The notes below the pieces were generated by a model. It worked only from the letters and a program-made list of their open reading frames with translations, was not told the origin of the DNA and ran no database searches. From UBA8437 sp963582065 (GTDB taxonomy: Bacteria > Planctomycetota > Planctomycetia > Planctomycetales > Planctomycetaceae): 23,789 nucleotides of DNA. The position numbers and the translations under genes were made by a program. Shown one piece after another: positions 6,074-14,286 of the stretch. The DNA lies in the NCBI GenBank assembly GCA_963582065.1, contig CAUZRQ010000081.1:1-23789 (forward strand). Direction: 5' to 3'. Position 1 is the first letter of the stretch; each line of letters begins with the position of its first letter.

Positions 6074-8359
6074 CTATCGCTCACCCGCTGCGTCGGCCCG
6101 TTCCTTCAACTGGTACAGCGGCAGGAAGCGGTAATAGACCTCCAGGCACAGCGTGCTGAGCGCCGTCGCGTAGATCCGGCCGCCGTAGGTGCCCCAGGGA
6201 CCCCGCGGGTCCCAGCTGCCCTTGGCGTGACCGTCCTGTCGCTGCGTGGCCACCAGCAGGTTCCGCAGGCTGCCGTTCCACTTCTGCCACGGCTCGCCAC
6301 CGTACTGGTACATCGCCAGCGTGCCGTAATACCAGTAGTAGAGGTTCGTCTCGGACAGCTTCGGCTTGTTGCCCGACAGGTACTGCACCGCTTCCCGGCT
6401 GGCCGGATGATCTCGCGCGATTCCCAGCATCTGCTTCGAGAACAATGCCTCGGCCGTCATTGTCGGGGTCACCGCCTCCTCGGGTCGATACGACGCCAGC
6501 CCCTTGAACCGACCCTGGCTGCGACTGTTGACGAAGTGGAACATCAGGTCCTTGGATCGTTCGGGCACCCTTAGGCCGGCGATCTCGGCACTCTTCAATG
6601 CCATCAACTGCCACCCGAACATGCTCATGTCGCCCTCCTGGCCCTTCACGTAACGCCAGCCGCCCGTCATGGGGTGCTGCTGCGAGATGATGTAGGCCAC
6701 CGCCCGCAGGACGGCCGTCTTCAGCCGGGCGTTCTGTGTCTTGTCCGACTGCATCCCATAGGCCTCGGCCAACGCGTAAGTCGCCATCGCGTGGCAGTAG
6801 TTCTGGGCATAACGGGTCGCCCGGCTGCCCAGGAAACCATCGAACCGCTGCTGGCGGATCAACCAGTCGATCGCCCGGGTGATCTGGTCGGCGTGCGGTC
6901 CTTCCTCGTGGGTGTACCCGGCCCCCAGGAATGTCAACAGCGACAACGCCGTGATCCCCGCATCGGCGTGCAACCCGGCCCGCCGGTCGGCTTCGGGTCG
7001 CTCGGGGTCACCGTGCAACCCGCGTCCACCGGGATCCTGGCATTTCTGGCCATCGGGACACAGAATCACGAAGCGATCCGAATCCCAGTACCCGTCACGG
7101 TGCTGGTGACGCGACAACCACACCAGGCTGGCCTCGACTGCCCGCTCGGACGCGTCGGTCCCGCCGAATTTCTGAGCCGCCAGCCGCCTCTGCGAGAGCG
7201 TTCTCAGGCGGTACGTCGCCGGCAGGCTCAACTCGCGCCGCCGCGGTGTCGTTGCCAACCCCGGTCGCACCACGTTGGGCCGCGGTCCGGGAACCGGCAA
7301 TCGGCTGGCGACTCCGTCGCGGACCGATCGGGTGGGGCCGGGTCGAGGCGTCGGCGTGCGGGCGATCCGGCCGGGAGCCTGACGGGTCGGCACCCCGTCG
7401 GACCGACCACCGGGCCGACGCCGCCTGATGCGAGTGAACCGCTCGGAGGAGGGCGAACCGGCGGCGGCACCGGTCGTGCTCTCGGCCGCATCGGCACCGG
7501 CCACGTCCAGGTCGGCCGCCCCGGCCACCGGCCCCTCGCGGCGGCGGATCGTGTCACCCTCGGCGGCCCGCTTGATCGAGATGTCCGAGGACGTCACCCG
7601 GGGACTCTCGAGACCCATCGGCCGCGAGACCCGCGCCGGATTCGGGGTCGGCCGCTCGACGCTGCCGCGGGTCGGAGCCCGGTCGATCGTCACGTTCTCC
7701 CGCAATCCCGCCCGTCCCTGCGGCCGCTTCAGCCGGCTCGTCGGCACGCTGATCTCCTGCCGGATCTCGGCCGTCGGATCATCGACCCGGAACGGCACGT
7801 CGGCACGTTGTCGTCGACCCCGCTCGGCCAACTCGATCGGCTCGGGCCGCGCTTCGGGACGGTCGGGCACCTGGGCCACGTCCTTCAACTCGGGCTCGAC
7901 CCGATCGATCTCCTCGGGCTGCCGCTCGGGAGTCGTCAGTTCTTCCAGTTGCGGCGGCGTCGGCGGGATCCGATCGACCGGTTGCGGCTCGGTCTTGGGC
8001 ACCTGCTGCCAGACCGGCGTGTTCCCCGGATCCGGCTCGGGGACCGGCTCGTCGGCCTCGACCAACTGGTGCTCGACATCGACTTCCACCACCGGTGTCT
8101 GCACATCGGGAATCGCCGGCGGCGGTGAAATCACCACCAGGCCCATCGCGCACGAGACGTGGACCAGGATCGAAAAGACCAGCGACTTCCGGCTGGGATC
8201 GTTGTCGCCCCAGCGGGTCACCAGCATCGTGAACAGGTGCAGCGTTGCGCAGAACAGGCCGGCCAGCAGGCAGCCCCAGAGCACCTTCGCCACGAAGTCG
8301 GGCGAGATCCCCAGCAGGCCACCGATGTGTTGAGCGGTGTCCGCGACGGCCAGCACCAT
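6074..8359 (-). CDS. Membrane-anchored prenyltransferase/squalene-cyclase-like toroid protein
   Basis: A protein of about 761 residues. Two hydrophobic helices (about 26-48 and 59-79) come first, then a linker of some 310 residues very rich in Pro, Glu and Arg, then from about residue 390 an alpha/alpha-barrel domain of the squalene-cyclase/prenyltransferase fold. Repeat signatures are AVEASLVWLSRHQHRDGYWD, ITALSLLTFLGAGYTHEEGP, AIDWLIRQQRFDGFLG, YALAEAYGM and GGWRYVKGQEGDMSMFGWQLMALKSAEIAGL. I see no DxDD cyclase motif, so catalysis is doubtful and a binding or scaffold role is likelier. I chose the ATG at 8359, which overlaps the ExbD stop by one base (TGATG); a GTG at 8362 is possible. The linker could span the periplasm as TonB-type linkers do, which suits its ExbD neighbour. 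Confidence 0.85.
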   Translation of the reverse strand: MVLAVADTAQHIGGLLGISPDFVAKVLWGCLLAGLFCATLHLFTMLVTRWGDNDPSRKSLVFSILVHVSCAMGLVVISPPPAIPDVQTPVVEVDVEHQLVEADEPVPEPDPGNTPVWQQVPKTEPQPVDRIPPTPPQLEELTTPERQPEEIDRVEPELKDVAQVPDRPEARPEPIELAERGRRQRADVPFRVDDPTAEIRQEISVPTSRLKRPQGRAGLRENVTIDRAPTRGSVERPTPNPARVSRPMGLESPRVTSSDISIKRAAEGDTIRRREGPVAGAADLDVAGADAAESTTGAAAGSPSSERFTRIRRRRPGGRSDGVPTRQAPGRIARTPTPRPGPTRSVRDGVASRLPVPGPRPNVVRPGLATTPRRRELSLPATYRLRTLSQRRLAAQKFGGTDASERAVEASLVWLSRHQHRDGYWDSDRFVILCPDGQKCQDPGGRGLHGDPERPEADRRAGLHADAGITALSLLTFLGAGYTHEEGPHADQITRAIDWLIRQQRFDGFLGSRATRYAQNYCHAMATYALAEAYGMQSDKTQNARLKTAVLRAVAYIISQQHPMTGGWRYVKGQEGDMSMFGWQLMALKSAEIAGLRVPERSKDLMFHFVNSRSQGRFKGLASYRPEEAVTPTMTAEALFSKQMLGIARDHPASREAVQYLSGNKPKLSETNLYYWYYGTLAMYQYGGEPWQKWNGSLRNLLVATQRQDGHAKGSWDPRGPWGTYGGRIYATALSTLCLEVYYRFLPLYQLKERADAAGER

Positions 8360-8781
8360 CACTTGCCCTCCCGGTCGAACTTGTAGGCCAGCGAGATCCT
8401 GGTCACCTGCGAACGGTGGCAGACACCGAGCACGTCGATCACCGGCTGGTACAGCCCCTCTCCCTCGCCCCGAACCACCACCGCCTGGCCCTCGAAGTTC
8501 TCTTTCGCCTCCCGCAACTGCTCTTCCAGCTCGGCCAGTGACACCGGCCGGCTGCCCAGCAGGATTGCTCCGTCCCGGCGGACGTTGATCAACAACGGAT
8601 CGGGCGTGCCGGTCAGGGGTCGGACTTCGGCCGAACTGGGCAGTTGGATGTCGTACTGCCGTTCCTGTTCGGTGAAGCGGGCTCCGACCATGAAGAAGAT
8701 GACCAACAGGAAGACGATGTCGATCATCGGCGTCAGGTTGATTGCCGCCTCTTCGGTTCGTTCGGCACCCTTGAGTGGCAT
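8359..8781 (-). CDS. ExbD/TolR family biopolymer transport protein
   Basis: A 140-residue protein of normal ExbD/TolR length. After a short cytoplasmic N-terminus, INLTPMIDIVFLLVIFFMVG (14-33) is the single transmembrane helix, with the conserved proton-conducting Asp (D21) in the family LTPMIDIVFLLLIFF motif. The rest is the periplasmic domain (LINVRRDGAILL, VVVRGEGEGLYQPVIDVLGVCHRSQVTRISLAY). ExbD normally works with an ExbB/TolQ proton channel, and none is encoded in this window. The ATG is preceded by GGAGG ten bases away. It is translationally coupled to the toroid gene, suggesting that the pair forms one complex. The DUF1501 gene ends 88 bases upstream on the same strand, so co-transcription is possible. 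Confidence 0.9.
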   Translation of the reverse strand: MPLKGAERTEEAAINLTPMIDIVFLLVIFFMVGARFTEQERQYDIQLPSSAEVRPLTGTPDPLLINVRRDGAILLGSRPVSLAELEEQLREAKENFEGQAVVVRGEGEGLYQPVIDVLGVCHRSQVTRISLAYKFDREGK

Positions 8782-8869
8782 CCCGTTTCTGCCTCCACCA
8801 CCGGTCTCGAAGCGGCCCGCCCGCGACCCTCGTGTTGGCCCCTCTTGTCCAGTATCGGCATCGCCGACG

Positions 8870-10933
8870 TTACACGGTCACGTTTTCGTTGATCGTCCGC
8901 CCGGTGAAAATTACCTCGATGTCAGCGATCTCCAGCCACGCCGACGCCCCGGCCGACGCCTGCTGATCTCGAGGCGACAGCGAAACAACCACTCCCAGCC
9001 CCTTGCCGATCGCGAAGTTCGAACCCGGCTTGTTGCTGTCGAGCCTCGCGGAGAATTCCAGGGTGACCCACTCGTCGCCCCCCACCGCCTCGGACGGCAA
9101 CGCGTGGGCGACCAGGGTCTGTCGTTGAGCGGGGTTCTTGACCAGGCTGTTGTAGCGGCAGAACTCGAGCTTCGCGGTGGCCAGCTTGTCGATCGCTCCG
9201 TGACCCCGCAGCTTGATCCGCGCCAGGTAGCCGCCCGCCCGCGGGTTGATCAGTTCCTGGCCCAGGTACGCGACAGCGGACGGCTTGCTGCCGGGCGTGG
9301 CGTACCCCAGTCGAGCCGATGCGGACGACCGGTCGTGCCACGCACCAAATCCGGTCGGTGCGGCGGCGGCCAGCAGCGGAGTCGCTCGCCAGCCCTTCGG
9401 CCGCGACCCGAAATCGGCCGCCTTGATCACCGCGTCCTCGGCAAACCCCCGCTGGTTCAACTTGCGGCCGTCGAAAGGCCTGACCCGATCCAGCGATCCA
9501 CCCGGCAGCACCCGAATGTCGGTCGCCGGACGAGTGCCCAGCAAATCCCGGATCGGTTCGCCGCGGGTCAGCTGGTGCTGGCGGCCGAGCGTGTCGTGGA
9601 ACGCGCCGTGGGGATCGATGCCGAGCAGATGGAAGATGGTCGCCGTCAGGTCGGCCGGAGTCACCCGGTTGCGGGCCGGGTAGGCCCCGTGTCGATCACT
9701 GGCCCCGTAGACCTGCCCCGGCGAGATGCCGGCACCGGCCAGGGCAAAGCTGAAGACCGGTCCCCAGTGATCTCGGCCGCCCAGTGCATTGATCTTGGGA
9801 GTCCGTCCGAACTCGGCAATCGCCACCACCAATGTCTCATCGAGCAGACCGCGGGTGTCGAGGTCCTCGATCAGGGCCGTGAAACCGACGTCGAACTTCG
9901 GACACAGCACGTCCTCGAGCCGGTCGGCGTTCTGGGCATGCGTGTCCCACATCGGGTTGTCGACGGCCGAGTCGCCCGGCTCGCGGACCCAGTTGACGTG
10001 GACCAGCCGCACGCCCGCTTCGACCAGCCGCCGCGAAAGCAGCAGCAACTGGTTCCAGTTGGACATGCCGTAGCGCCGCCTGAGTGTCTCGGGTTCGCCG
10101 CTGACATCGAACGCGGTCCGGACCCGCCCGTTGAGCAGGATGTCGAACGCCTGGTCCTGGTAGGTATTGAACAACTTCGGCTCACGGCCTCGCTCGATCC
10201 CGCCGAAGTGGCGGTCGACCTGCTCGAGCAGCCCGACTCGCTTCCGCAGTCGCAGTGGAGGCACCTCGCCAAGCTGCAGGCCGGGCACGCCGTCTCCGGG
10301 CTCAGACGGGTTCACCGCGAACCGGTCCGGATCCCAGCGACGGCCCAGGAACCCGGCTGTCTGCCCGGCGGGGGTGACGTTTTCGTTGAGCCGCATGATC
10401 TGGGGGACCCAGACGGTCGTCAGCGGCGGCAGTTTCTCGCTGGGCTTGAGTTGCTTGATCAGAGACCCGAACCACGGCCAGTCTTCGGGGGTGATCCGCC
10501 GGGGGTTCGATCCCTGGTACTTGTAACCGGTCAGCACCTCGTAACCGCTGCCGGAATGCTGGTTGTTGTCGGTGGCCATCGAGCGGACAATCGCCAGCTT
10601 GTCGGCGATCCGGGCCGTCCGCGGCAGCAGTTCGCAGAAGTTCACGCCGGGAACGTTGGTCTGGATCGGCGAGAACTCACCGCGGATCCCCGAGGGAGCC
10701 AGCGGCTTGGGATCGAACGTCTCGTGCTGGGGCGGCCCCCCCTGCAGCCAGACGTAGATCACGCTCTTGGCCCGACCGAAGGTCGGATCCGAGTTTTCAC
10801 TGGCACCACGGGCGGTCGAAGCGAGCAGGCCCGGCAGCGAGAGTCCCAGGCTGGAAAGCCCCCCCACCCGGATCAACTCGCGGCGATCCAGTCGATCACA
10901 CAGCCGTCCCGCGTCGCCTTCCAGAGACCACAT
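8870..10933 (-). CDS. DUF1501 family protein with long C-terminal extension
   Basis: I chose the ATG at 10933 because GGGAGG lies about ten bases ahead and the product (687 residues) then starts with a Tat-like signal: DRRELIRVGGLSSLGLSLPG (16-35). The DUF1501 domain, an alkaline-phosphatase/sulfatase-like fold, fills about 50-466: VIYVWLQGGPPQHETFDPKP, WDTHAQN (329-335), AEFGRTPKIN (373-382), GRDHWGP (386-392) and the usual ending GEPIRDLL (458-465). Most family members end there; this one continues about 220 residues with a beta-rich region (YLARIKLRGHG, WVTLEFSARLD, WLEIADIEVIF) resembling a binding or sandwich domain. DUF1501 proteins are usually exported and paired with DUF1549/DUF1553 cytochrome-type genes; none is nearby. 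Function is unknown. Confidence 0.9.
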   Translation of the reverse strand: MWSLEGDAGRLCDRLDRRELIRVGGLSSLGLSLPGLLASTARGASENSDPTFGRAKSVIYVWLQGGPPQHETFDPKPLAPSGIRGEFSPIQTNVPGVNFCELLPRTARIADKLAIVRSMATDNNQHSGSGYEVLTGYKYQGSNPRRITPEDWPWFGSLIKQLKPSEKLPPLTTVWVPQIMRLNENVTPAGQTAGFLGRRWDPDRFAVNPSEPGDGVPGLQLGEVPPLRLRKRVGLLEQVDRHFGGIERGREPKLFNTYQDQAFDILLNGRVRTAFDVSGEPETLRRRYGMSNWNQLLLLSRRLVEAGVRLVHVNWVREPGDSAVDNPMWDTHAQNADRLEDVLCPKFDVGFTALIEDLDTRGLLDETLVVAIAEFGRTPKINALGGRDHWGPVFSFALAGAGISPGQVYGASDRHGAYPARNRVTPADLTATIFHLLGIDPHGAFHDTLGRQHQLTRGEPIRDLLGTRPATDIRVLPGGSLDRVRPFDGRKLNQRGFAEDAVIKAADFGSRPKGWRATPLLAAAAPTGFGAWHDRSSASARLGYATPGSKPSAVAYLGQELINPRAGGYLARIKLRGHGAIDKLATAKLEFCRYNSLVKNPAQRQTLVAHALPSEAVGGDEWVTLEFSARLDSNKPGSNFAIGKGLGVVVSLSPRDQQASAGASAWLEIADIEVIFTGRTINENVTV

Positions 10934-11209
10934 TGCAGGAAATTCCTCCCGTCTGCTGCACCCGCCACGTCTGCTACGGTCAGGATACCAGACCGCCTGC
11001 CCACTGACTATATCGTCAAACCTCACCCGACCGGTCGAGCGACAAGGTCATGTATCCCTGCCTCGTCACAACGACTAGAATGCGGCCGCTGGATTACGAC
11101 AGGCCACGATCCCGGCCGGTATGCCGTGCGATCGATCACGCTGTCGGTCCTGCTTGCCTGAGAGGCCGTCGCGGCATTTCCGGAATCGGTCTCCGGGGAG
11201 AGGTGGAGC
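10934..11209. promoter_or_regulatory. Divergent promoter region, DUF1501 / response regulator
   Basis: These 276 bases separate two divergently transcribed genes. A TAGAAT hexamer at 11076-11081 could be a plus-strand -10 element, but no good -35 lies 16-18 bases upstream. A GACTATATCGTC imperfect dyad near 11005 lies on the DUF1501 side. The response-regulator start is preceded by a strong purine ribosome site, GGGGAGAGG (11195-11203), six bases before the ATG. No gene is seen here. Confidence 0.35.
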
Positions 11210-11779
11210 ATGTCACGCGGCGCTGGCTACGTGGTGGATACCGAAGGCACCGGTGGAGCCATCACACAGAACATCCTGATCGTCGAAGACAAGCCCGAAA
11301 CCTGTGATTACCTCAAGGCGCTGCTCGAACGGAACGGGTTCGCGGTCCGGGTCGCCCGTGACGGGGGACAGGCCCATTCGACCTTCGCGATGTACAAGCC
11401 CGACATCGTGCTGCTGGACCTGATCCTGCCGGGCGAGAGCGGCTTCGAGATCTGCGAACGCCTGAAGGCCCACCGCGACACCGTGCCCGTCCTGGTGCTC
11501 TCGATCATCGACCTCGAGTCCTCCCGCAACCTCGCGGCCAAGGCCGGAGCCGACGGCTACCTGTCCAAGCCGATCCGCGAAGCCGAGTTGCTTGAGACGA
11601 TCAAGTCGGTCAGCAAGGCGGCCTTCCGGCGAGCCCATCGAGACAAGTCCAAGGACGAGGGCGTCATCCGCTTCGCTTGCCACTGCGGCAAACGGTTCAA
11701 GGTCAGCATCAGGCGACAGGGCAAGATGATGACCTGCACCAACTGCGGGGATCCGCTGACCGTGCCGCGACAGGCCTGA
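11210..11779 (+). CDS. Response regulator receiver protein with C-terminal zinc ribbon
   Basis: A 189-residue protein. Residues about 21-138 form a CheY-like receiver: acidic pair E26/D27 in ILIVEDKPE, phospho-acceptor Asp70 in PDIVLLDLILPG, the switch residue Ser98 in VLVLSII, and Lys120 in GYLSKP. There is no DNA-binding or enzymatic output domain. After a basic linker, residues 153-183 form a small ribbon, FACHCGKRFKV...MTCTNCGDPLTV, whose cysteines 157, 159, 176 and 179 could bind zinc. The short N-terminal extension (1-20) is featureless; the strong ribosome site supports this start. The next gene carries a similar ribbon at its N-terminus, so the two may act in one signalling pathway. 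No histidine kinase is nearby. Confidence 0.88.
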   Translation: MSRGAGYVVDTEGTGGAITQNILIVEDKPETCDYLKALLERNGFAVRVARDGGQAHSTFAMYKPDIVLLDLILPGESGFEICERLKAHRDTVPVLVLSIIDLESSRNLAAKAGADGYLSKPIREAELLETIKSVSKAAFRRAHRDKSKDEGVIRFACHCGKRFKVSIRRQGKMMTCTNCGDPLTVPRQA

Positions 11780-11932
11780 TTCCGCCACCGGAGTCGCTGA
11801 CGGTCAGACCCCGTATTGCACCCGGCGGCCGATCGTGCGAACCTACCAGCGACACCGGTGGGGTGTTCCCATCCCATCGGTCTCTTGGGTGGGCGGTTCG
11901 TTCGGTGCTGTGGGGAACTGAACTTGGACGCC

Positions 11933-12601
11933 ATGGAGCCTCTCAACTTCGTCACGGTCAAGTGCCAGTTCTGTGGCACGTTTTACCGATTGACGCCCGG
12001 CAAGATGGAGGAAGGGCGAACCTGCCCGAAGTGTCACGAGACGCAGCAGGGGTCGCTCTCGATCGTCGGTGCCCCGCTCTCGCGAGCTGCGCTGGCCAGT
12101 TCGATGAGAGTTCTGCTGATCCGATCGGGCCGCCACAAGGGCAAGAAACTGCTGTTGCCCAACGAGGAGGTCACCATCGGGCGGGCCAAGGAGTGCCAGA
12201 TCCGGGACGCGTCCGAGGAACTGGCCGAGCGGCACTGTTCGTTGTTGCCGACCTCCGAGGGACTTCGTGTCCGAGACCTCGACACCGACGACGGGACCTT
12301 CGTCAATCGCAAACGGATCGACGGCCCGGTCTTCATGCGTCCCGGCGACCTGCTGCGGGTCGGCCCCCTGCTGTACCAGTTGACCGGCCACGACAAGTCC
12401 GACGAAAAAGACGCCAACACGGGTGCCACGTCGGGGTCGACCACCGGGGTCGACACCAAGCAGGTTGACAAGGACACCGTGCTGTTCAGGTCGAAGAAGA
12501 ACACCGCCGCCGAGGCCGCCGAGGTGATCCAGGAACACTGGGAACTGACTCGCAACCGGCCGCTGGTGCCCGAATGGGTGGACGACCAGGTGGGCGAGTA
12601 G
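11933..12601 (+). CDS. FHA domain protein with N-terminal zinc ribbon
   Basis: A 222-residue protein from the ATG at 11933. An in-frame TTG at 11924 has better spacing to GGGGA (11912-11916) and would add three residues. Residues 9-36 form a zinc ribbon: VKCQFCGTFYRL...RTCPKCHE, cysteines 11, 14, 31 and 34. The FHA domain spans about 58-150: VTIGRAKECQI (80-90), ERHC (99-102), DDGTFVNRKRI (119-129) and DLLRVG. FHA domains bind phosphothreonine; the usual S/R-x-x-H is here A-E-R-H, which may change specificity. A flexible Thr/Ser/Asp-rich tail follows and could itself be a phosphorylation target. It lies 153 bases after the receiver/zinc-ribbon gene on the same strand. No Ser/Thr kinase or phosphatase is in the window. 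Confidence 0.86.
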   Translation: MEPLNFVTVKCQFCGTFYRLTPGKMEEGRTCPKCHETQQGSLSIVGAPLSRAALASSMRVLLIRSGRHKGKKLLLPNEEVTIGRAKECQIRDASEELAERHCSLLPTSEGLRVRDLDTDDGTFVNRKRIDGPVFMRPGDLLRVGPLLYQLTGHDKSDEKDANTGATSGSTTGVDTKQVDKDTVLFRSKKNTAAEAAEVIQEHWELTRNRPLVPEWVDDQVGE

Positions 12602-12667
12602 TCCGGCCGTTTGCCTGCGGGAGGACTCGGCGCTAGGATGAGGCGTCCTCGCAACGGAGTCCTCGTC

Positions 12668-14278
12668 ATGCGGCTTGCATCTCTGGCAACCTGTCTCCTG
12701 CTGCCACTGCTGCTCTTGGCCGGTCGCGCCCCGGCACCCCAGACCCGGCCGGTAACCATCCGCCTGGTCGATGCTCGAAGCGGATCCGAATTGCCGGGAC
12801 TGATCCGGGTCACCGGTCCGGACGGGCAGGTCGTTTCTCTGCCCTCGCTGTTGAGCCGCGGGGTCGGGCTGTTGCAGAAGCAACCCCGCATCGCCACGTG
12901 GTCGGTGCTGCCGCGGGCCAGGACGGTCGCCCTGCCAAAGCAGGTGGTCACGATCGAAGCGATCTCGGGACTCGAGACCGAGCGGGCCCGGGTCGAGATC
13001 GACCTCGCCGACAAGTCACCACCGACCATCACGCTGCAACTCAGGCGGTTCTACAGTGCGGCCGAACGCGGCCTGAGGTCGGCCAACACTCACCTGCACC
13101 TGATGAAGATCTCGCGGAAGGACTGCGACCGCTACCTCCGCGAGATCCCGCGTGCCGATGGACTCGACATGGTCTTCCTCTCGTACCTCGAACGGGCCGT
13201 CGAGGACCAGAACTACACCTCGAACCGCTACACCACCGACGACCTGGCCAAGTTGACCGGTGAGTCGGGGGTCGTCTTCGGCAACGGCGAAGAGCACCGG
13301 CACAACTTTGCCGGCTTCGGGCAGGGCTACGGACACGTGATGCTGCTGGACATCAAGAAACTGATCCTGCCGGTCTCGATCGGGCCGGGCATCATGAAGG
13401 CCGGCCACGACGGGCTGCCGCTGCGGAGGGGCATCGAAACGGCCCGCCGTGACGGGGCCACCATCGTCTGGTGCCACAACGAATGGGGACTCGAAGCACT
13501 GCCCAGTTGGCTGGCAGGCAGGATCGACGCCCAGAACATCTTCGACGGCGGCATTCGCAGCAGCTACCGCGACAGCTTCTACCGCTACCTGAACGCCGGG
13601 CTCAAGGTCCCCTTCTCGACCGGCACCGACTGGTTCATGTACGACTTCTCGCGGGTCTACGTCCCCGTCAGCGGCAAGCTCACTTCCCGATCCTGGCTCA
13701 AGCAACTCGCCACCGGACACAGCTACATCACCAATGGGCCGTTCCTGGAATTCACCGTCGCCGGCCGGCCGATCGGCGGCACCATAAAGCTGGAGAAGGC
13801 CGGCCGGGTGAAGGTCCGAGGCCGGGCCGTCGGGCGATCCGACTTCGAGCGGCTCGAACTGATCCACAACGGCGGCATCGTGGCCAGCGCCGCGTCACGA
13901 ACGGTGGCCGGGCACCACGAGGCGATCATCGACACCACCGTCGACCTCAGCCGACCCGGCTGGTTCGCCCTGCGCACGCCGCCCCCGTCGGTCTCGGGAG
14001 ACCCCAAGCGAAGCCGCAAGACTCCGCTGAACCTCGTCGGCCGCGAACTGTTCGCTCACACCAGCCCGGTCTATGTCGAGATCGGGGGACGGGCGATTTT
14101 CGATCTCGCCGTCGCCGGCGAGATGTTGGCGACGATGAAGACCCATGTCGACGCGATCCGCAAGAACGGAAAGTTCCTCGACGACGCCGCACGTGCCCGG
14201 GTGCTTGACGTGCACCTGGAGGCCATCGCCAACTTCGAGAAACGACTGGCCGGCGAAACCGCCGGCCGGTCCCGGTGA
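12668..14278 (+). CDS. Secreted CehA/McbA-type PHP-fold metallohydrolase
   Basis: The ATG at 12668 gives a typical signal peptide (MRLASLATCLLLPLLLLAG) in a 536-residue product, with an ACGGAG ribosome site just upstream; the frame is open a little further but without a signal. Residues about 28-125 form a beta-sandwich-like N-terminal region. The metal-binding PHP-like core follows: NTHLHL (140-145), GNGEEHRHN (205-213), GYGHV (220-224), WCHNEW (268-273) and GTDWF (319-323). CehA/McbA relatives hydrolyse esters or phosphoesters such as carbaryl; the substrate here is unknown. A C-terminal beta-rich region and a helical tail follow. It is convergent with the PAP2 gene, with only seven bases between their stops. 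Confidence 0.84.
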   Translation: MRLASLATCLLLPLLLLAGRAPAPQTRPVTIRLVDARSGSELPGLIRVTGPDGQVVSLPSLLSRGVGLLQKQPRIATWSVLPRARTVALPKQVVTIEAISGLETERARVEIDLADKSPPTITLQLRRFYSAAERGLRSANTHLHLMKISRKDCDRYLREIPRADGLDMVFLSYLERAVEDQNYTSNRYTTDDLAKLTGESGVVFGNGEEHRHNFAGFGQGYGHVMLLDIKKLILPVSIGPGIMKAGHDGLPLRRGIETARRDGATIVWCHNEWGLEALPSWLAGRIDAQNIFDGGIRSSYRDSFYRYLNAGLKVPFSTGTDWFMYDFSRVYVPVSGKLTSRSWLKQLATGHSYITNGPFLEFTVAGRPIGGTIKLEKAGRVKVRGRAVGRSDFERLELIHNGGIVASAASRTVAGHHEAIIDTTVDLSRPGWFALRTPPPSVSGDPKRSRKTPLNLVGRELFAHTSPVYVEIGGRAIFDLAVAGEMLATMKTHVDAIRKNGKFLDDAARARVLDVHLEAIANFEKRLAGETAGRSR

Positions 14279-14286
14279 CCGCCGGC
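14261..14286. terminator. GC-rich hairpin between convergent genes
   Basis: GCCGG-C-CGGT (14261-14270, one bulged C) pairs with ACCGCCGGC (14278-14286) around a seven-base loop, giving nine pairs that reach from the end of the metallohydrolase gene to the last base of the PAP2 gene. No T-run follows on either strand, so it is a weak bidirectional terminator candidate. Confidence 0.35.

Noticed and set aside
8585..11161. Very long plus-strand open frame (about 858 codons) antisense to the ExbD and DUF1501 genes
   Set aside because: Its translation is low-complexity Arg/Pro/Gln/Val with no domain, while the minus strand encodes two clear families. Long antisense frames are expected in GC-rich coding DNA.
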